A DNA stretch of 64,000 nt, from contig NZ_JAERPO010000002.1 of NCBI RefSeq assembly GCF_016734905.1, positions 124,001 to 188,000 of the forward strand. Direction: 5' to 3'. Below, one piece after another: positions 1 through 8,343 of this stretch. Made by a program: the position numbers and the translations under genes. The stretch comes from Sphingopyxis jiangsuensis (GTDB taxonomy: Bacteria > Pseudomonadota > Alphaproteobacteria > Sphingomonadales > Sphingomonadaceae). The notes below the pieces were generated by a model. That model worked only from the letters and a program-made list of their open reading frames with translations. It was not told the DNA's origin and did not search any database. Position 1 is the first letter of the stretch, and every line of letters begins with the position of its first letter.

Positions 1-423
1 GGTCGACAGGATCTGGCGCAGGTGCATCAGCCCGCGTAGCCCACCGAAGGGGCTGACCGACGCCGCCATCAGCGCCGTCACCTTGCCGCGATAGGCACTG
101 AGCGCGACCGCACTTTCGTCGCCGCTCGGGCGCGAGGCCCAGTCGATGGCGTTCTTGAGCAGCGGTGATACCGACCCATTATATTCGGGCGACACGAACA
201 ACAGCCCGTCCTGCGCCATGAACAGCGCCTTCAGCCGTCGCGCTTCCTCGGGAAAAGCCTCGGCCTCGAGCTTGGCCGAATAGAGGGGCAAATCATAATC
301 GCCGAGATCGACGTCGGCAACGCTCGCGCCGTGCGATTCGAGCGCGCCGATCGCGAGCCTGCCCAGCGCGCGGTTATACGAGCATTCGCGCACGCTCCCG
401 ACGATGACCGCAATCTTTGCCAA
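1..423 (-). CDS. NADPH-dependent FMN reductase family protein (3' part outside window)
   Basis: The reading frame runs off the left edge, so about 141 N-terminal codons are visible. It begins KIAVIVGSVRE, the phosphate-binding start of the flavodoxin-like FMN_red fold. It then has SPEYNGSVSPLLKNAIDW, the conserved segment of NADPH-dependent FMN/azo-reductases. The enzyme would pass hydride from NAD(P)H to FMN or quinone in the cytosol. I chose the TTG start at 423 because no ATG precedes the motif and a GGAGGG Shine-Dalgarno lies just upstream. It follows the MarR gene on the same strand, with a TTAG-N4-CTAA repeat between them, so it is probably under that regulator. The substrate is not evident. 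Confidence 0.85.
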   Translation of the reverse strand, partial: MAKIAVIVGSVRECSYNRALGRLAIGALESHGASVADVDLGDYDLPLYSAKLEAEAFPEEARRLKALFMAQDGLLFVSPEYNGSVSPLLKNAIDWASRPSGDESAVALSAYRGKVTALMAASVSPFGGLRGLMHLRQILST

Positions 424-444
424 TTCGCCCTCCCTGTCCGATTT

Positions 445-460
445 GATTAGAATACTAATC
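445..460. promoter_or_regulatory. Inverted repeat, putative MarR operator (copy 1)
   Basis: GATTAGAATACTAATC has perfect 6-bp arms around AATA. It lies between the MarR stop and the FMN reductase start. The same TTAG-N4-CTAA core recurs at 1086, 3139 and 5985, each time before a unit near the MarR gene. Binding by that regulator is inference. Confidence 0.65.
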
Positions 461-488
461 ATTGGCGGGCGTTTCGCAAGAGGGCGCT

Positions 489-995
489 CTAGGCCTTGAT
501 GTCAGAAAGTTCAGAGAGCTTGGCGGTTTCGTCGGCAAGGTTGGCGATGACGCGCCGCATCAGTGCCTGCAGCGTCGCCACCTCCTCGTCGCTCATCCCG
601 CGCGTCGCGACCTCATGCACCTCGGCATTCATCGGTGCGAGGATCAGCTCGAGCTTTTTCGCATGGGGTGTCAGATAGATATAGGTCTTGCGCCGGTCGG
701 CATCGGTCTTTTTGCGTGTGATGAAGCCCGCCTTTTCGAGGCCCTTGAGCGCGACGACCGTTGTCGGCTCGCGCATCCCGACGCGCTCGCTCAGCTCGCG
801 CTGCGTGATCCCGTCCTCGCGCCAGAGCTGGCGCAGAAAGCGCCACTGTCCCGCCGACACGTCATGCTCCAGCGTGCTGCGCTCGAGCAATCGCGAGAAG
901 GACCGGAAAACGATTCGGGCGAGATAGCCAATGCTGTTCTCGGGATCGGTGTAATATTCCGCCGGGTGACGGAACCGCTGTTTCTCTTTTGCCAA
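489..995 (-). CDS. MarR family transcriptional regulator
   Basis: This 168-residue protein has the MarR layout: an N-terminal dimerisation helix, then a winged helix-turn-helix around residues 60-110 (QRELSERVGMREPTTVV, then the wing around KKTDADRRKTYIYLT), and C-terminal helices for dimerisation. MarR proteins usually repress nearby genes and release DNA on binding a small aromatic or acyl ligand. It is divergent from leuD, with an inverted repeat in the shared upstream region, and lies upstream of the FMN reductase. The four TTAG-N4-CTAA repeats in this 6-kb block make it the likely regulator of leuD, leuC, the acyl-CoA dehydrogenase operon and itself. The ligand is unknown. Confidence 0.92.
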   Translation of the reverse strand: MAKEKQRFRHPAEYYTDPENSIGYLARIVFRSFSRLLERSTLEHDVSAGQWRFLRQLWREDGITQRELSERVGMREPTTVVALKGLEKAGFITRKKTDADRRKTYIYLTPHAKKLELILAPMNAEVHEVATRGMSDEEVATLQALMRRVIANLADETAKLSELSDIKA

Positions 996-1085
996 AGATT
1001 CTCCCCTTTCCCAAATCTTAGAGCCCTATGATTCGGTCGGCAATATGCTTCGAAGCCAGTGGACAGGCGACACACGTTCATTTAC

Positions 1086-1097
1086 TTAGAATACTAA
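1086..1097. promoter_or_regulatory. Inverted repeat, putative MarR operator (copy 2)
   Basis: TTAGAATACTAA sits in the marR-leuD divergent region and ends four bases before the leuD ATG. It overlaps a -10-like TAGAAT, so a bound repressor would block leuD transcription directly. The 16-bp context ACTTAGAATACTAATT differs at only two positions from the copy near 5985. Confidence 0.65.
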
Positions 1098-1101
1098 TTG
1101 C

Positions 1102-1698
1102 ATGGAGCGCAGCTTGCGGAAGTTCGAACGCCTGAAGGGTATCGCGGCCCCCCTGCCGCTCGCCAATGTCGACACTGACATGATCATTCCCGCCCGGTTT
1201 ATGACCGCGCTGACGCGGCAGGGCCTCGGTCGACACCTGTTCCAAGAGCTGCGTTACGACGCGCAGGGCGTCGAGCGCGACGCCTTCGTTCTCAACCGCG
1301 CGCCCTATCGCGATGCGCAGATCCTGATTGCCGACCGCAATTTCGGCTGCGGATCGTCGCGCGAACATGCCGTCTGGGCGCTCACCGATTTCGGTATCCG
1401 CTGCGTCGTCGCGCCGAGTTTCGGCGACATATTCGCGAACAACGCGCGCAAGAACGGCTTGCTCCTCATTCGCCTGCCCGATGCGGAATGTGCGCGGCTG
1501 CAACGCGCGGCGAGCATGGCCGATATGGCGCTGATCGATGTCGACCTCGACAGGCAAATGATCTCGCTGGCCGATGGCGAGTCCACTGGCTTTTCCATCG
1601 ATCCCGACGACCGCCACGCGTTGCTCGAAGGCCTCGACGACATCGCACGCACGCTTCGCCACGCGGAGGCGATCGCACGTTATGAAGCGCGCGCCTGA
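1102..1698 (+). CDS. leuD: 3-isopropylmalate dehydratase small subunit (LeuD-type)
   Basis: At 198 residues this is a full-length LeuD, the swivel domain of isopropylmalate isomerase. That enzyme converts 2-isopropylmalate to 3-isopropylmalate with the [4Fe-4S] large subunit. The family signatures [16 protein letters not shown] near the N-terminus and [16 protein letters not shown] near residue 80 are intact. No Shine-Dalgarno precedes the ATG and a -10-like TAGAAT lies ten bases upstream, so the transcript may be leaderless. The gene converges on leuC and their 3' ends overlap by 19 bases, unlike the usual leuC-leuD operon. Its MarR neighbour, shared operator and acyl-CoA genes suggest a catabolic or specialised isomerase rather than the housekeeping leucine enzyme. 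That role is inference. Confidence 0.88.
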   Translation: MERSLRKFERLKGIAAPLPLANVDTDMIIPARFMTALTRQGLGRHLFQELRYDAQGVERDAFVLNRAPYRDAQILIADRNFGCGSSREHAVWALTDFGIRCVVAPSFGDIFANNARKNGLLLIRLPDAECARLQRAASMADMALIDVDLDRQMISLADGESTGFSIDPDDRHALLEGLDDIARTLRHAEAIARYEARA

Positions 1699-3113
1699 TC
1701 GAGCGCGGCGGGGTCGGCAATGCGGCCGACGATCGCGCTCGCGGCGGCCAGTGCTGGACTCATCAGATGTGTCCGCCCGCCGCGCCCCTGGCGATTTTCG
1801 AAGTTGCGGTTCGAGGTCGCTGCACAGCGTTCACCAGGTTGCAACCGGTCCTCGTTCATTCCGACGCACATCGAGCAGCCGGGTTCGCGCCAGTCGAAGC
1901 CCGCTGCGCGCAGCACGGCATCGATTCCTTCGGCCTCCGCCTGTCGCTTGACGAGCCCCGAGCCGGGGACGACGAGCGCCCGCACATGCGGCGCCACAAG
2001 GCGCCCACGAACAATCCGGGCGGCGATGCGCAAGTCCTCGATGCGGCTGTTCGTGCAGCTTCCGATGAAAACGCGGTCGATCGCAATGTCGCGAAGCGGC
2101 GTCCCCGGCGTGAGCTGCATATAGTCGAGCGCCCGCGCCGCGGCAGCACGCGCCTCGGCCGTCGGCATCGATGCAGGATCGGGAACGGCACCGTCGACCG
2201 CAATCACCTGCGAGGGGAGGGTGCCCCAACTCACCATCGGAGCAACATCGTGCGCGTCGAGGCGAAACTCGCGGTCGAACGCCGCTTCGGCATCGCTCGG
2301 CAGGCCGCGCCAGCGGGAAACCGCCGCCGCCCAGGCCGCACTCGTCGGAGCGGCGGGGCGCCCGCGCAAATATTCGAACGTCGTTTCGTCGGGCGCCACG
2401 AGCCCTGCGCGCGCACCCATTTCGATGCTGAGGTTGCACAGCGTCATGCGGCTTTCCATCGACAGCGCGCGAACCGCCGATCCGGCATATTCGATGACAT
2501 GCCCCGTCGCCCCATCGACGCCGAGCGCGGCGATCAGGTGGAGCGCGAGATCCTTGGCGCCGGCATGAGGACCGAGCATCCCGTCGACGCTGATCCGCAT
2601 ATTGCGCGACTTGCGTTGCCGGATGGTCTGGGTCGCAAGAACATGCTCGAGCTCGGATGTGCCGATACCGAAAGCAAGCGCGCCGAAGGCGCCGTGGGTC
2701 GAGGTATGGCTGTCTCCGCATACGATGGTCATCCCCGGCTGCGAGCGCCCCTGCTCGGGCGCGACGACATGCACGATCCCCCCGCGAGGATCGCCCATCG
2801 CAAAACTTTCAATCCCTGCCCGCCGGCTGTTCTCTGCCAACGCCTCGAGTTGGGCGCGCGCAGCCGGGTCAGCCACCCCTTGCGGTCCCCTATACTGTCC
2901 GTGCGTCGGGACATTGTGGTCGGAAAGAGCAAGTGCCAGCTCGGGGCGCCGAACCGCCCTGCCTGCGGCAGCAAGACCCGCAAAGGCCTGCGGCGAGGTC
3001 ACTTCGTGGAGCAGGTGCAGGTCGACATAGAGGATCGTCTCGCCCTCGTCGGTCGCGACCGTATGCGCGTCCCAGATCTTGTCATAAAGGGTGCACGCCC
3101 GCCGCAATGTCAT
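1680..3113 (-). CDS. leuC: 3-isopropylmalate dehydratase large subunit (LeuC-type)
   Basis: This 477-residue aconitase-superfamily protein begins [12 protein letters not shown] and carries HEVTSPQAF and SDHNVPT, as in LeuC. The three [4Fe-4S] ligands are visible: Cys353 in FIGSCTNSR, and Cys413 and Cys416 in [10 protein letters not shown]. It would pair with the LeuD-type protein on the opposite strand to isomerise 2-isopropylmalate or a related alkylmalate. Its promoter region holds its own TTAG-N4-CTAA repeat at 3139, so both subunits could respond to the same regulator although they are transcribed toward each other. A Shine-Dalgarno-like GGAG lies upstream of the ATG. It could be the cell's only leuC, but the surrounding catabolic genes argue for a paralogue. 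Confidence 0.9.
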   Translation of the reverse strand: MTLRRACTLYDKIWDAHTVATDEGETILYVDLHLLHEVTSPQAFAGLAAAGRAVRRPELALALSDHNVPTHGQYRGPQGVADPAARAQLEALAENSRRAGIESFAMGDPRGGIVHVVAPEQGRSQPGMTIVCGDSHTSTHGAFGALAFGIGTSELEHVLATQTIRQRKSRNMRISVDGMLGPHAGAKDLALHLIAALGVDGATGHVIEYAGSAVRALSMESRMTLCNLSIEMGARAGLVAPDETTFEYLRGRPAAPTSAAWAAAVSRWRGLPSDAEAAFDREFRLDAHDVAPMVSWGTLPSQVIAVDGAVPDPASMPTAEARAAAARALDYMQLTPGTPLRDIAIDRVFIGSCTNSRIEDLRIAARIVRGRLVAPHVRALVVPGSGLVKRQAEAEGIDAVLRAAGFDWREPGCSMCVGMNEDRLQPGERCAATSNRNFENRQGRGGRTHLMSPALAAASAIVGRIADPAALDQARAS

Positions 3114-3138
3114 GAAAGCCTGCCCGCTCCAATAATAC

Positions 3139-3150
3139 TTAGATAGCTAA
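3139..3150. promoter_or_regulatory. Inverted repeat, putative MarR operator (copy 3)
   Basis: TTAGATAGCTAA lies 25 bases upstream of the leuC start and shares the TTAG-N4-CTAA core with the other three copies. The palindrome is complete across the core. Confidence 0.6.
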
Positions 3151-3252
3151 CTTATAACGGCAATGGCAGGAGATGGGCAAGGCAATTCGCACGCTGGGTG
3201 AGCGTCGCACCGCCGGCATACTCGCGCCCTGGGTGTGAGCGCAGCGAGCGGT

Positions 3253-4548
3253 TCAGATGCGCCCGATCGTCTCGCGCCGCGGGCCCAGATAACCAAAGAG
3301 ATAGGCCGCCACCTTGCGCATCTGGATCTCTTCCGCCCCTTCGGTGATCCGGTAGCGGCGGTGGTGGCGATAGATATGTTCGAATGGCTTGTGCCGCGAA
3401 TAGCCGATGCCGCCATGCACCTGCATCGCGCGGTCGGCGGCCTCGCAGACGAGGCGGTTCGCCCAATAATTGCACATGCTGACCTTGTCCGACAGCGTGC
3501 GTTCGATTTCCTTGTGCGGCGTGTTGTCCATGTCCCACGCGGTCTTGCGGATCAAAAGGCGCAGCATCTCGGCCTGCGTCGCCAATTCGACGAGCGGGAA
3601 CTGGATCGCCTGGTTCTTCGCGAGAGCCTCGCCGAAGGGCTTGCGTTCACGCGCGTATCGGACGCTTTCCTCGATGCAATAGACCGCCGCGCCCAACGAA
3701 GACGCCGCCTGCCGGATACGATTCTGGTGGACAAAGCTCTGGGCGATCGACAGCCCGCCGCCTTCGGGTCCGAGCCGCGCGCTGTCGGGAACCCAGACGT
3801 CGGTGAACGTCATGCGCGGATGGTCGGTCGGCATGTTGAACGTCCACATATATTCATCGACCGTCATGCCGGGCGTGCCAGTTGGGACGAGCAGGCAGGT
3901 GATGCCCTTGGCATCGCCGTCTTCGCCGTCCGTGCGGCAAAAAGTTGCGCAATGCGTGGCAACGTGCATGCCGGTGATCCACATCTTGCGCCCGTTGATC
4001 AGCCAGCCCTCGACGCCGTCCCGCGTTTCGCGCACCGCGCGCGTCTCCATATGTGTCGCATCGGAGCCATGATCGGGCTCAGTCAGGCCGAAGGCGGTGC
4101 GGCGCCTGCCCTCGAACCCGCCGAGGATGAACTCCTGCTTCTGTTCCTCGCTCGTCGCGAATTGCTCGAACATCTCGACGAAGGGAAAATTGCCGACGAT
4201 GCTGTGCTCGTTCTGCAGATCATTGTGGAGGCCGAGGCCCCGGGCGGCGAGATGCTCGCGGATCACCGCCATCCACAGGTTTGACCCGTCCTTGCCGCCA
4301 TATTTCCTGGGCGCCGAGAAGCGCCAGTGGCCCGCCGCATCGGCTTTGCGCGTAGCGGCCTTCAGCAGCTCTTCCCACTCGTGGCGCGGCAACCCCTGAT
4401 TGTCCCAGTCGGTGCGGCTGTGCTCGCGGCGATGGTCAAAAAAGCGGATATTGTCGTCAGCCTGTTCGAGCGGCTTGATCTCCGCTTCGATGAAAGCGTC
4501 GAGTTCGGCGAGATAGGCCTGCAAATCAGCCGGAACGGCGAAATCCAT
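3253..4548 (-). CDS. Acyl-CoA dehydrogenase
   Basis: This 431-residue flavoprotein has the long-form acyl-CoA dehydrogenase layout. An N-terminal helical domain is followed by the FAD/substrate motif with AFGLTEPDHGSDATHM, a beta domain with GWLINGRKMWITG, and the C-terminal helical domain with QVHGGIGYSRHKPFEHIYRHHR. It would introduce an alpha-beta double bond into an acyl-CoA and pass electrons to ETF. I start it at MDFAVPADLQAYLAEL (4548) because AGGGGAAG precedes that ATG; longer upstream extensions read into the phosphotransferase gene. It begins ten bases after the phosphotransferase stop, so the two form one operon. The pairing recalls ACAD10/ACAD11, where a kinase-like domain is linked to the dehydrogenase. 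Confidence 0.92.
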   Translation of the reverse strand: MDFAVPADLQAYLAELDAFIEAEIKPLEQADDNIRFFDHRREHSRTDWDNQGLPRHEWEELLKAATRKADAAGHWRFSAPRKYGGKDGSNLWMAVIREHLAARGLGLHNDLQNEHSIVGNFPFVEMFEQFATSEEQKQEFILGGFEGRRRTAFGLTEPDHGSDATHMETRAVRETRDGVEGWLINGRKMWITGMHVATHCATFCRTDGEDGDAKGITCLLVPTGTPGMTVDEYMWTFNMPTDHPRMTFTDVWVPDSARLGPEGGGLSIAQSFVHQNRIRQAASSLGAAVYCIEESVRYARERKPFGEALAKNQAIQFPLVELATQAEMLRLLIRKTAWDMDNTPHKEIERTLSDKVSMCNYWANRLVCEAADRAMQVHGGIGYSRHKPFEHIYRHHRRYRITEGAEEIQMRKVAAYLFGYLGPRRETIGRI

Positions 4549-4558
4549 ATGTCTTCCC

Positions 4559-5941
4559 CTATTGCATGCCCCACGCCGCACGGGCGCGGGCAAGCGGCGG
4601 ATATTTCGGACTGTCGACCGCGCATTTGTCGAGCGCGGCGCGGCGCAGCCGGGCGAGCAGCCCCGGTTCGGCGAGCGTGCGCTCGCCGCCGAGCAGCGCG
4701 CGCGCCAGATCGGCATACTCGGCACGCACGCCCGCTTCGAGATCGCGCGCCACAATACCGAGCGCGTTCATCGCGACCACCGCTTCGAACTTTGCATGCC
4801 CCTCGGCGTGCGGCTTGATCGCCATATCGATCCAGTCGCGCACCGCCTGCACGATCTCGCCGTTGGTCGGCTCGCCGGCCGCCTCGGCTGGGGCCCGGTG
4901 TGCGGCCGGCAGGGCGGCTTCGCGCGCGGCGGCGGGCGCTTCGCTTTCGAGCAGCGCGAGCAGGTCGATCTCCTGCTCGGCCGTCCGGCGTCCGACAACG
5001 ACGCGCTCGACGCTGCGGTCGGCGCCGCTGCGCCACGCCGCTCCCATCTGCAGGCAGCCGAGCGCCCACCAGAGCGTTCTGTAAACGAGCCAAAAGCGGA
5101 AACGCTGCCGGTCGACGGGCACACCGCCTGCCGCCTCGTAAAGGTTGAAAAATTCCTCCAGATCGCCGACGCCGAACGCCGGATGGTCGAGCCGTCCGAA
5201 ACGCCACACCGCCATACACCCGAAGGCGAGATCCTCGTGCGCGTCGCCGCGATGCGCGAGTTCCCAGTCAAGCACCGCGGCGAGCCCATCGGCATCGACC
5301 ATGATATTGCCCATGCGATAATCGCCATGGACGAGCACCGACCCGGTGGGCGCGGGCAAATTTTCCTCACACCACCGGATTGCGAGCGCGATGATCGGCC
5401 GGTCGCCGCCGTACCCGATAAAGCGCGCCTTGAGCTCGGCAAGCGCCGCAGCGGTATCCATCAGTGGGATCGCATCGGGGATACTCGCCAAGGGGACTGC
5501 GTGGATGCGCGCAAGCTCGAGCGCAAGGTCGGACAGCAGCGAAGGCGGTGGATCGGCAAGAATCCGTGCCGGATTCACCTCGGCGTCCACGCGGCGCATG
5601 ATATAGCCCGTACCCATGCCGTCGGCTTCAGCAAGCACGCCGACCACCTCGGGCGCCTTGACGCCCGCAGCGTGCGCCGCGCGGACCAGCGCTGCTTCGT
5701 CGGCGTGGCCGAATGGCCGGTCCGCCATATATTCGGCCGACGGCGCCCGGCGGAGAACATAGCCCTCGATTCCCCAATCGAAAGCCCAGCTCTCCATGTT
5801 CGCGCCGCCCGAAAGTCGCCGCAAGTCGGTGAGGTCGCCATCCCCGAGCAGGCGGCGCATCGTTACCGCTAGCGCAGCAGGCAGGTCGATCAGACCGGTC
5901 ATCACTCCCAGCTCTACATTTCCCGCGCGGTCATCTGCCAA
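4559..5941 (-). CDS. Phosphotransferase (APH-like kinase fold) with C-terminal DUF6285-type domain
   Basis: About the first 340 residues are an aminoglycoside-phosphotransferase/ACAD10-type kinase fold with the Brenner motif VHGDYRMGNIMV and the metal-binding LDWELAHRGD. A linker rich in Ala and Glu leads to a helical C-terminal part of roughly 90 residues (NGEIVQAVRDWIDMAIKP onward). That part resembles the DUF6285 domain often found next to such kinases. Proteins like this beside acyl-CoA dehydrogenases are thought to phosphorylate hydroxyacyl-CoAs rather than antibiotics. The TTG start at 5941 has GGGGAG upstream; an ATG at 5902 is the alternative. It heads the operon and has a TTAG-N4-CTAA site about 44 bases upstream. 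Confidence 0.85.
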   Translation of the reverse strand: MADDRAGNVELGVMTGLIDLPAALAVTMRRLLGDGDLTDLRRLSGGANMESWAFDWGIEGYVLRRAPSAEYMADRPFGHADEAALVRAAHAAGVKAPEVVGVLAEADGMGTGYIMRRVDAEVNPARILADPPPSLLSDLALELARIHAVPLASIPDAIPLMDTAAALAELKARFIGYGGDRPIIALAIRWCEENLPAPTGSVLVHGDYRMGNIMVDADGLAAVLDWELAHRGDAHEDLAFGCMAVWRFGRLDHPAFGVGDLEEFFNLYEAAGGVPVDRQRFRFWLVYRTLWWALGCLQMGAAWRSGADRSVERVVVGRRTAEQEIDLLALLESEAPAAAREAALPAAHRAPAEAAGEPTNGEIVQAVRDWIDMAIKPHAEGHAKFEAVVAMNALGIVARDLEAGVRAEYADLARALLGGERTLAEPGLLARLRRAALDKCAVDSPKYPPLARARAAWGMQ

Positions 5942-5984
5942 TCCACTCCCCGCCCCAATGAAGCCGCGACCGGCTCGACAATAC

Positions 5985-5996
5985 TTAGAACGCTAA
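5985..5996. promoter_or_regulatory. Inverted repeat, putative MarR operator (copy 4)
   Basis: TTAGAACGCTAA lies between the phosphotransferase operon and the divergent EamA gene. The flanks (ACTTAG...CTAATT) match copy 2. It could act on either direction; the phosphotransferase start is nearer. Confidence 0.6.
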
Positions 5997-6085
5997 TTAT
6001 ATAGGCGCGCCTTGCCAAAACATGCAAGAGGGAGGCTCAACATTCCACAAGTGTTTGCAAGAGTTGTTACCTGGATGTCGCACGC

Positions 6086-6997
6086 ATGAATCCTATCTGG
6101 CTTCCCGCCGCATTGTTCGGCGGACTGTTCCAGGCATGGCGGACAGCACTTCAACAGCGCCTGCGCGCCGAACTCAGCGTCAGCGGCGCCGTGCTCGTGC
6201 GATATCTGTTCGGCCTTCCCTTTGCCTGCCTCTTCGCGGCGGCATGGCTCGCCATCCTCGGCGCACCGGTCCCACCGCTCACGACCGCGTTTCTCGCCTA
6301 TTCGTCTGCCGGGGCCGTCACCCAGATGGCGGGGACGGTTCTGTTAATCCTGTCGTTCGGCCATCGCGGCTTCGTGGCCGGCACGGCCTTTTCCAAGACC
6401 GAGGCGATTCAGGTCGCATTGGTGACCGCCCTTTTCCTAGACGAGCAACTTCCGCTGCTCGCCTGGGCCGGCATCATAGTCGGCGTGACCGGCGTCCTCA
6501 TTCTCGCCCTTGTCGGTCAGGGCGTGACCGCGCGACAGGCGTGGAAAGCATTCAGGCAACCTGCCGCCCTCTGCGGTCTCGGCGCCGGGTCGATGTTCGC
6601 ATGCGCGGCGATTACCATCAAACTCGCGACAGCCGAACTCTCCGGTGTCGATACGGTCGGTTCAGCGCTTGTCGCGCTGGTTGTGGTCATGGCGATACAA
6701 TCCAGCCTGCATCTTGCATGGGCGAGCCTGCGCGACCGCGAGACATTGCGCGGTGTCAAACGGTCGTTCCGAACGTCGAGTCAGGTCGGCCTGCTTTCGG
6801 CGCTCGGATCAGCCTGCTGGTACATCGGCTTTGCGGCCGCCCCGGCGGCGCTCGTGCGGATCGTCGGTCAGGTCGAGGTTATATTCACCATCGCGTTCGC
6901 CCGCTATTATCTGCGCGACAAGGTCCGCGTGCAGGAAATATTGGGCCTGTTGCTCGTCGCAGCGGGCGTCATCATGGCGCTACTCGCCGCAGCCTGA
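6086..6997 (+). CDS. EamA/DMT family inner-membrane transporter
   Basis: This 303-residue protein is almost wholly hydrophobic, with about ten predicted membrane helices arranged as two EamA repeats. The second repeat ends ARYYLRDKVRVQEILGLLLV, where EamA proteins typically have their conserved last two helices. Members of the drug/metabolite transporter superfamily move amino acids, nucleotides or other small metabolites across the inner membrane; the substrate cannot be read from sequence. It is divergent from the phosphotransferase/acyl-CoA dehydrogenase operon and could share the operator region at 5985. Confidence 0.88.
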   Translation: MNPIWLPAALFGGLFQAWRTALQQRLRAELSVSGAVLVRYLFGLPFACLFAAAWLAILGAPVPPLTTAFLAYSSAGAVTQMAGTVLLILSFGHRGFVAGTAFSKTEAIQVALVTALFLDEQLPLLAWAGIIVGVTGVLILALVGQGVTARQAWKAFRQPAALCGLGAGSMFACAAITIKLATAELSGVDTVGSALVALVVVMAIQSSLHLAWASLRDRETLRGVKRSFRTSSQVGLLSALGSACWYIGFAAAPAALVRIVGQVEVIFTIAFARYYLRDKVRVQEILGLLLVAAGVIMALLAAA

Positions 6998-7123
6998 GAT
7001 CGAGCGGGCATGTCATCGATTCCAAAAGCCCCGTGAAACTCGCATTCCGAACGATCGGGACCGAAAGGTGAAGCGCCGCCGGCAGTTGCGACAGCGCCAA
7101 CGAAATGTCCTCGGTCGATCAGC

Positions 7124-8140
7124 TCAGGCCTTTGGTTCGCTGTCGTAAACCAGCCGGAATCCCACATTGCTCGTGCCGAGGCCCGGGTCGCGCCCCTGGC
7201 GCGAGGCCGGCCGATAGCGCTGGCAATAGTTGGGCGCGCAGAGATAGCTGCCCCCCTTCACCGTGCGCGACGCCATGCCGGGGTTATAGGGATCATAGGC
7301 CGCATTTTCGCTCGGCCCTTTCGGGTTCACCTTGTCCTCGGGATCGTGCCCCGGACGAAAATAGTCGGACGTCACCTCCCACACATTGCCGACCATGTCG
7401 TAAAGGCCGTTGGCATTGGGCTTGTAGCAGCCGACCGGCGCGACGCCCTTGAACCCGTCGGTTTCGGCATTGTGGTTGGGGAAAGCGCCTTGCCAGCTGT
7501 TCGCCTCTTTGGGTTGGACATTCGTCGATCGCTTGCCCGCGCTCGCCGCATATTCCCATTCGGCCTCGGTCGGAATACGCCCACCGCGCCATTTGGCATA
7601 GGCGATCATATCGTCCCACGCGAGGTGGACGACGGGCTCGTTCGGTACGGCATCGGCGCCGTCGGGACCGTACGGCTTTTTCCAGTTGACGCCCGGCATA
7701 TATTCCCACCAGTCGGCGTAGTTGTTCGAGGGAAAGTCGGGCGGGGTGAAGACCGCCGAGCCGGGTTCCAGCATATGCGCGGGGATTTGATCCGCCGGAA
7801 CCTGGAATTGCGTGGGATCGACCGGCTTTTCGGCAACCGTTACATAGCCCGTCGCCGCGACGAATTCGGCGAACTGGCGGTTGGTCACTTCGTGCGGGTC
7901 GATCCAGAATCCCGCGACCGTCGTCTGGCGCACCGGTCCCTCTTCGGCATAGACATCCTCTTCACCCATCGCAAAGCTGCCGCCGGCGAGTTGAACCGGC
8001 GTGTCGGCAATTGCCGGGCAGCTGCGCGGCGTGGCTGACACCTGCGCGGCCTCACCCCTGCTGTCGTCGCCGCTGCAACCGGCGGCCACAGTCAGCAGGA
8101 TCGCCGCAGTGACGGCCGTCGACGCAAAAAATCTGGACAA
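7124..8140 (-). CDS. Formylglycine-generating-enzyme family lipoprotein (SUMF1-type)
   Basis: The protein starts with a lipoprotein signal ending VAAGC, so it should be anchored in the periplasm. The rest is a full FGE-sulfatase domain. It opens with GGSFAMGEEDVYAEEGP and closes with TVKGGSYLCAPNYCQRYRPA and SNVGFRLV. The two cysteines spaced C-x4-C (Cys301 and Cys306) match the copper-binding catalytic pair of true formylglycine-generating enzymes, so it may be active rather than a structural homologue. FGEs oxidise a cysteine of sulfatases to formylglycine. No sulfatase is encoded in this window, so the partner must be elsewhere or the role differs. It lies about 200 bases downstream of the KDG kinase on the same strand. 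Confidence 0.87.
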   Translation of the reverse strand: MSRFFASTAVTAAILLTVAAGCSGDDSRGEAAQVSATPRSCPAIADTPVQLAGGSFAMGEEDVYAEEGPVRQTTVAGFWIDPHEVTNRQFAEFVAATGYVTVAEKPVDPTQFQVPADQIPAHMLEPGSAVFTPPDFPSNNYADWWEYMPGVNWKKPYGPDGADAVPNEPVVHLAWDDMIAYAKWRGGRIPTEAEWEYAASAGKRSTNVQPKEANSWQGAFPNHNAETDGFKGVAPVGCYKPNANGLYDMVGNVWEVTSDYFRPGHDPEDKVNPKGPSENAAYDPYNPGMASRTVKGGSYLCAPNYCQRYRPASRQGRDPGLGTSNVGFRLVYDSEPKA

Positions 8141-8343
8141 GCCTTGCCTACTCCGTCTTCAACTGTGCGCTCCCCCTTCGCAGCCGCGCGGGGGTGAATT
8201 CGACAAGTGATACGTTACCGTACTTGACGTGCCCCATTTGGCAAGGAGCTGCGCGACCGCAACTGCCCCATCCCATGGCTCTCTGAGAGTTGAGCGACCG
8301 CTCCCCGCTGAACGGGCAGCGACCCTGCCGTTACGCGGCAAAT

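Noticed and set aside
7124..8140. Sulfatase locus near the FGE
   Set aside because: No C-x-P-x-R sulfatase or alkaline-phosphatase-fold protein is encoded in the window.
8210..8224. TACGTTACCGTA palindrome-like sequence upstream of the FGE gene
   Set aside because: It is a single imperfect copy with no repeat elsewhere in the window, so an operator cannot be claimed.
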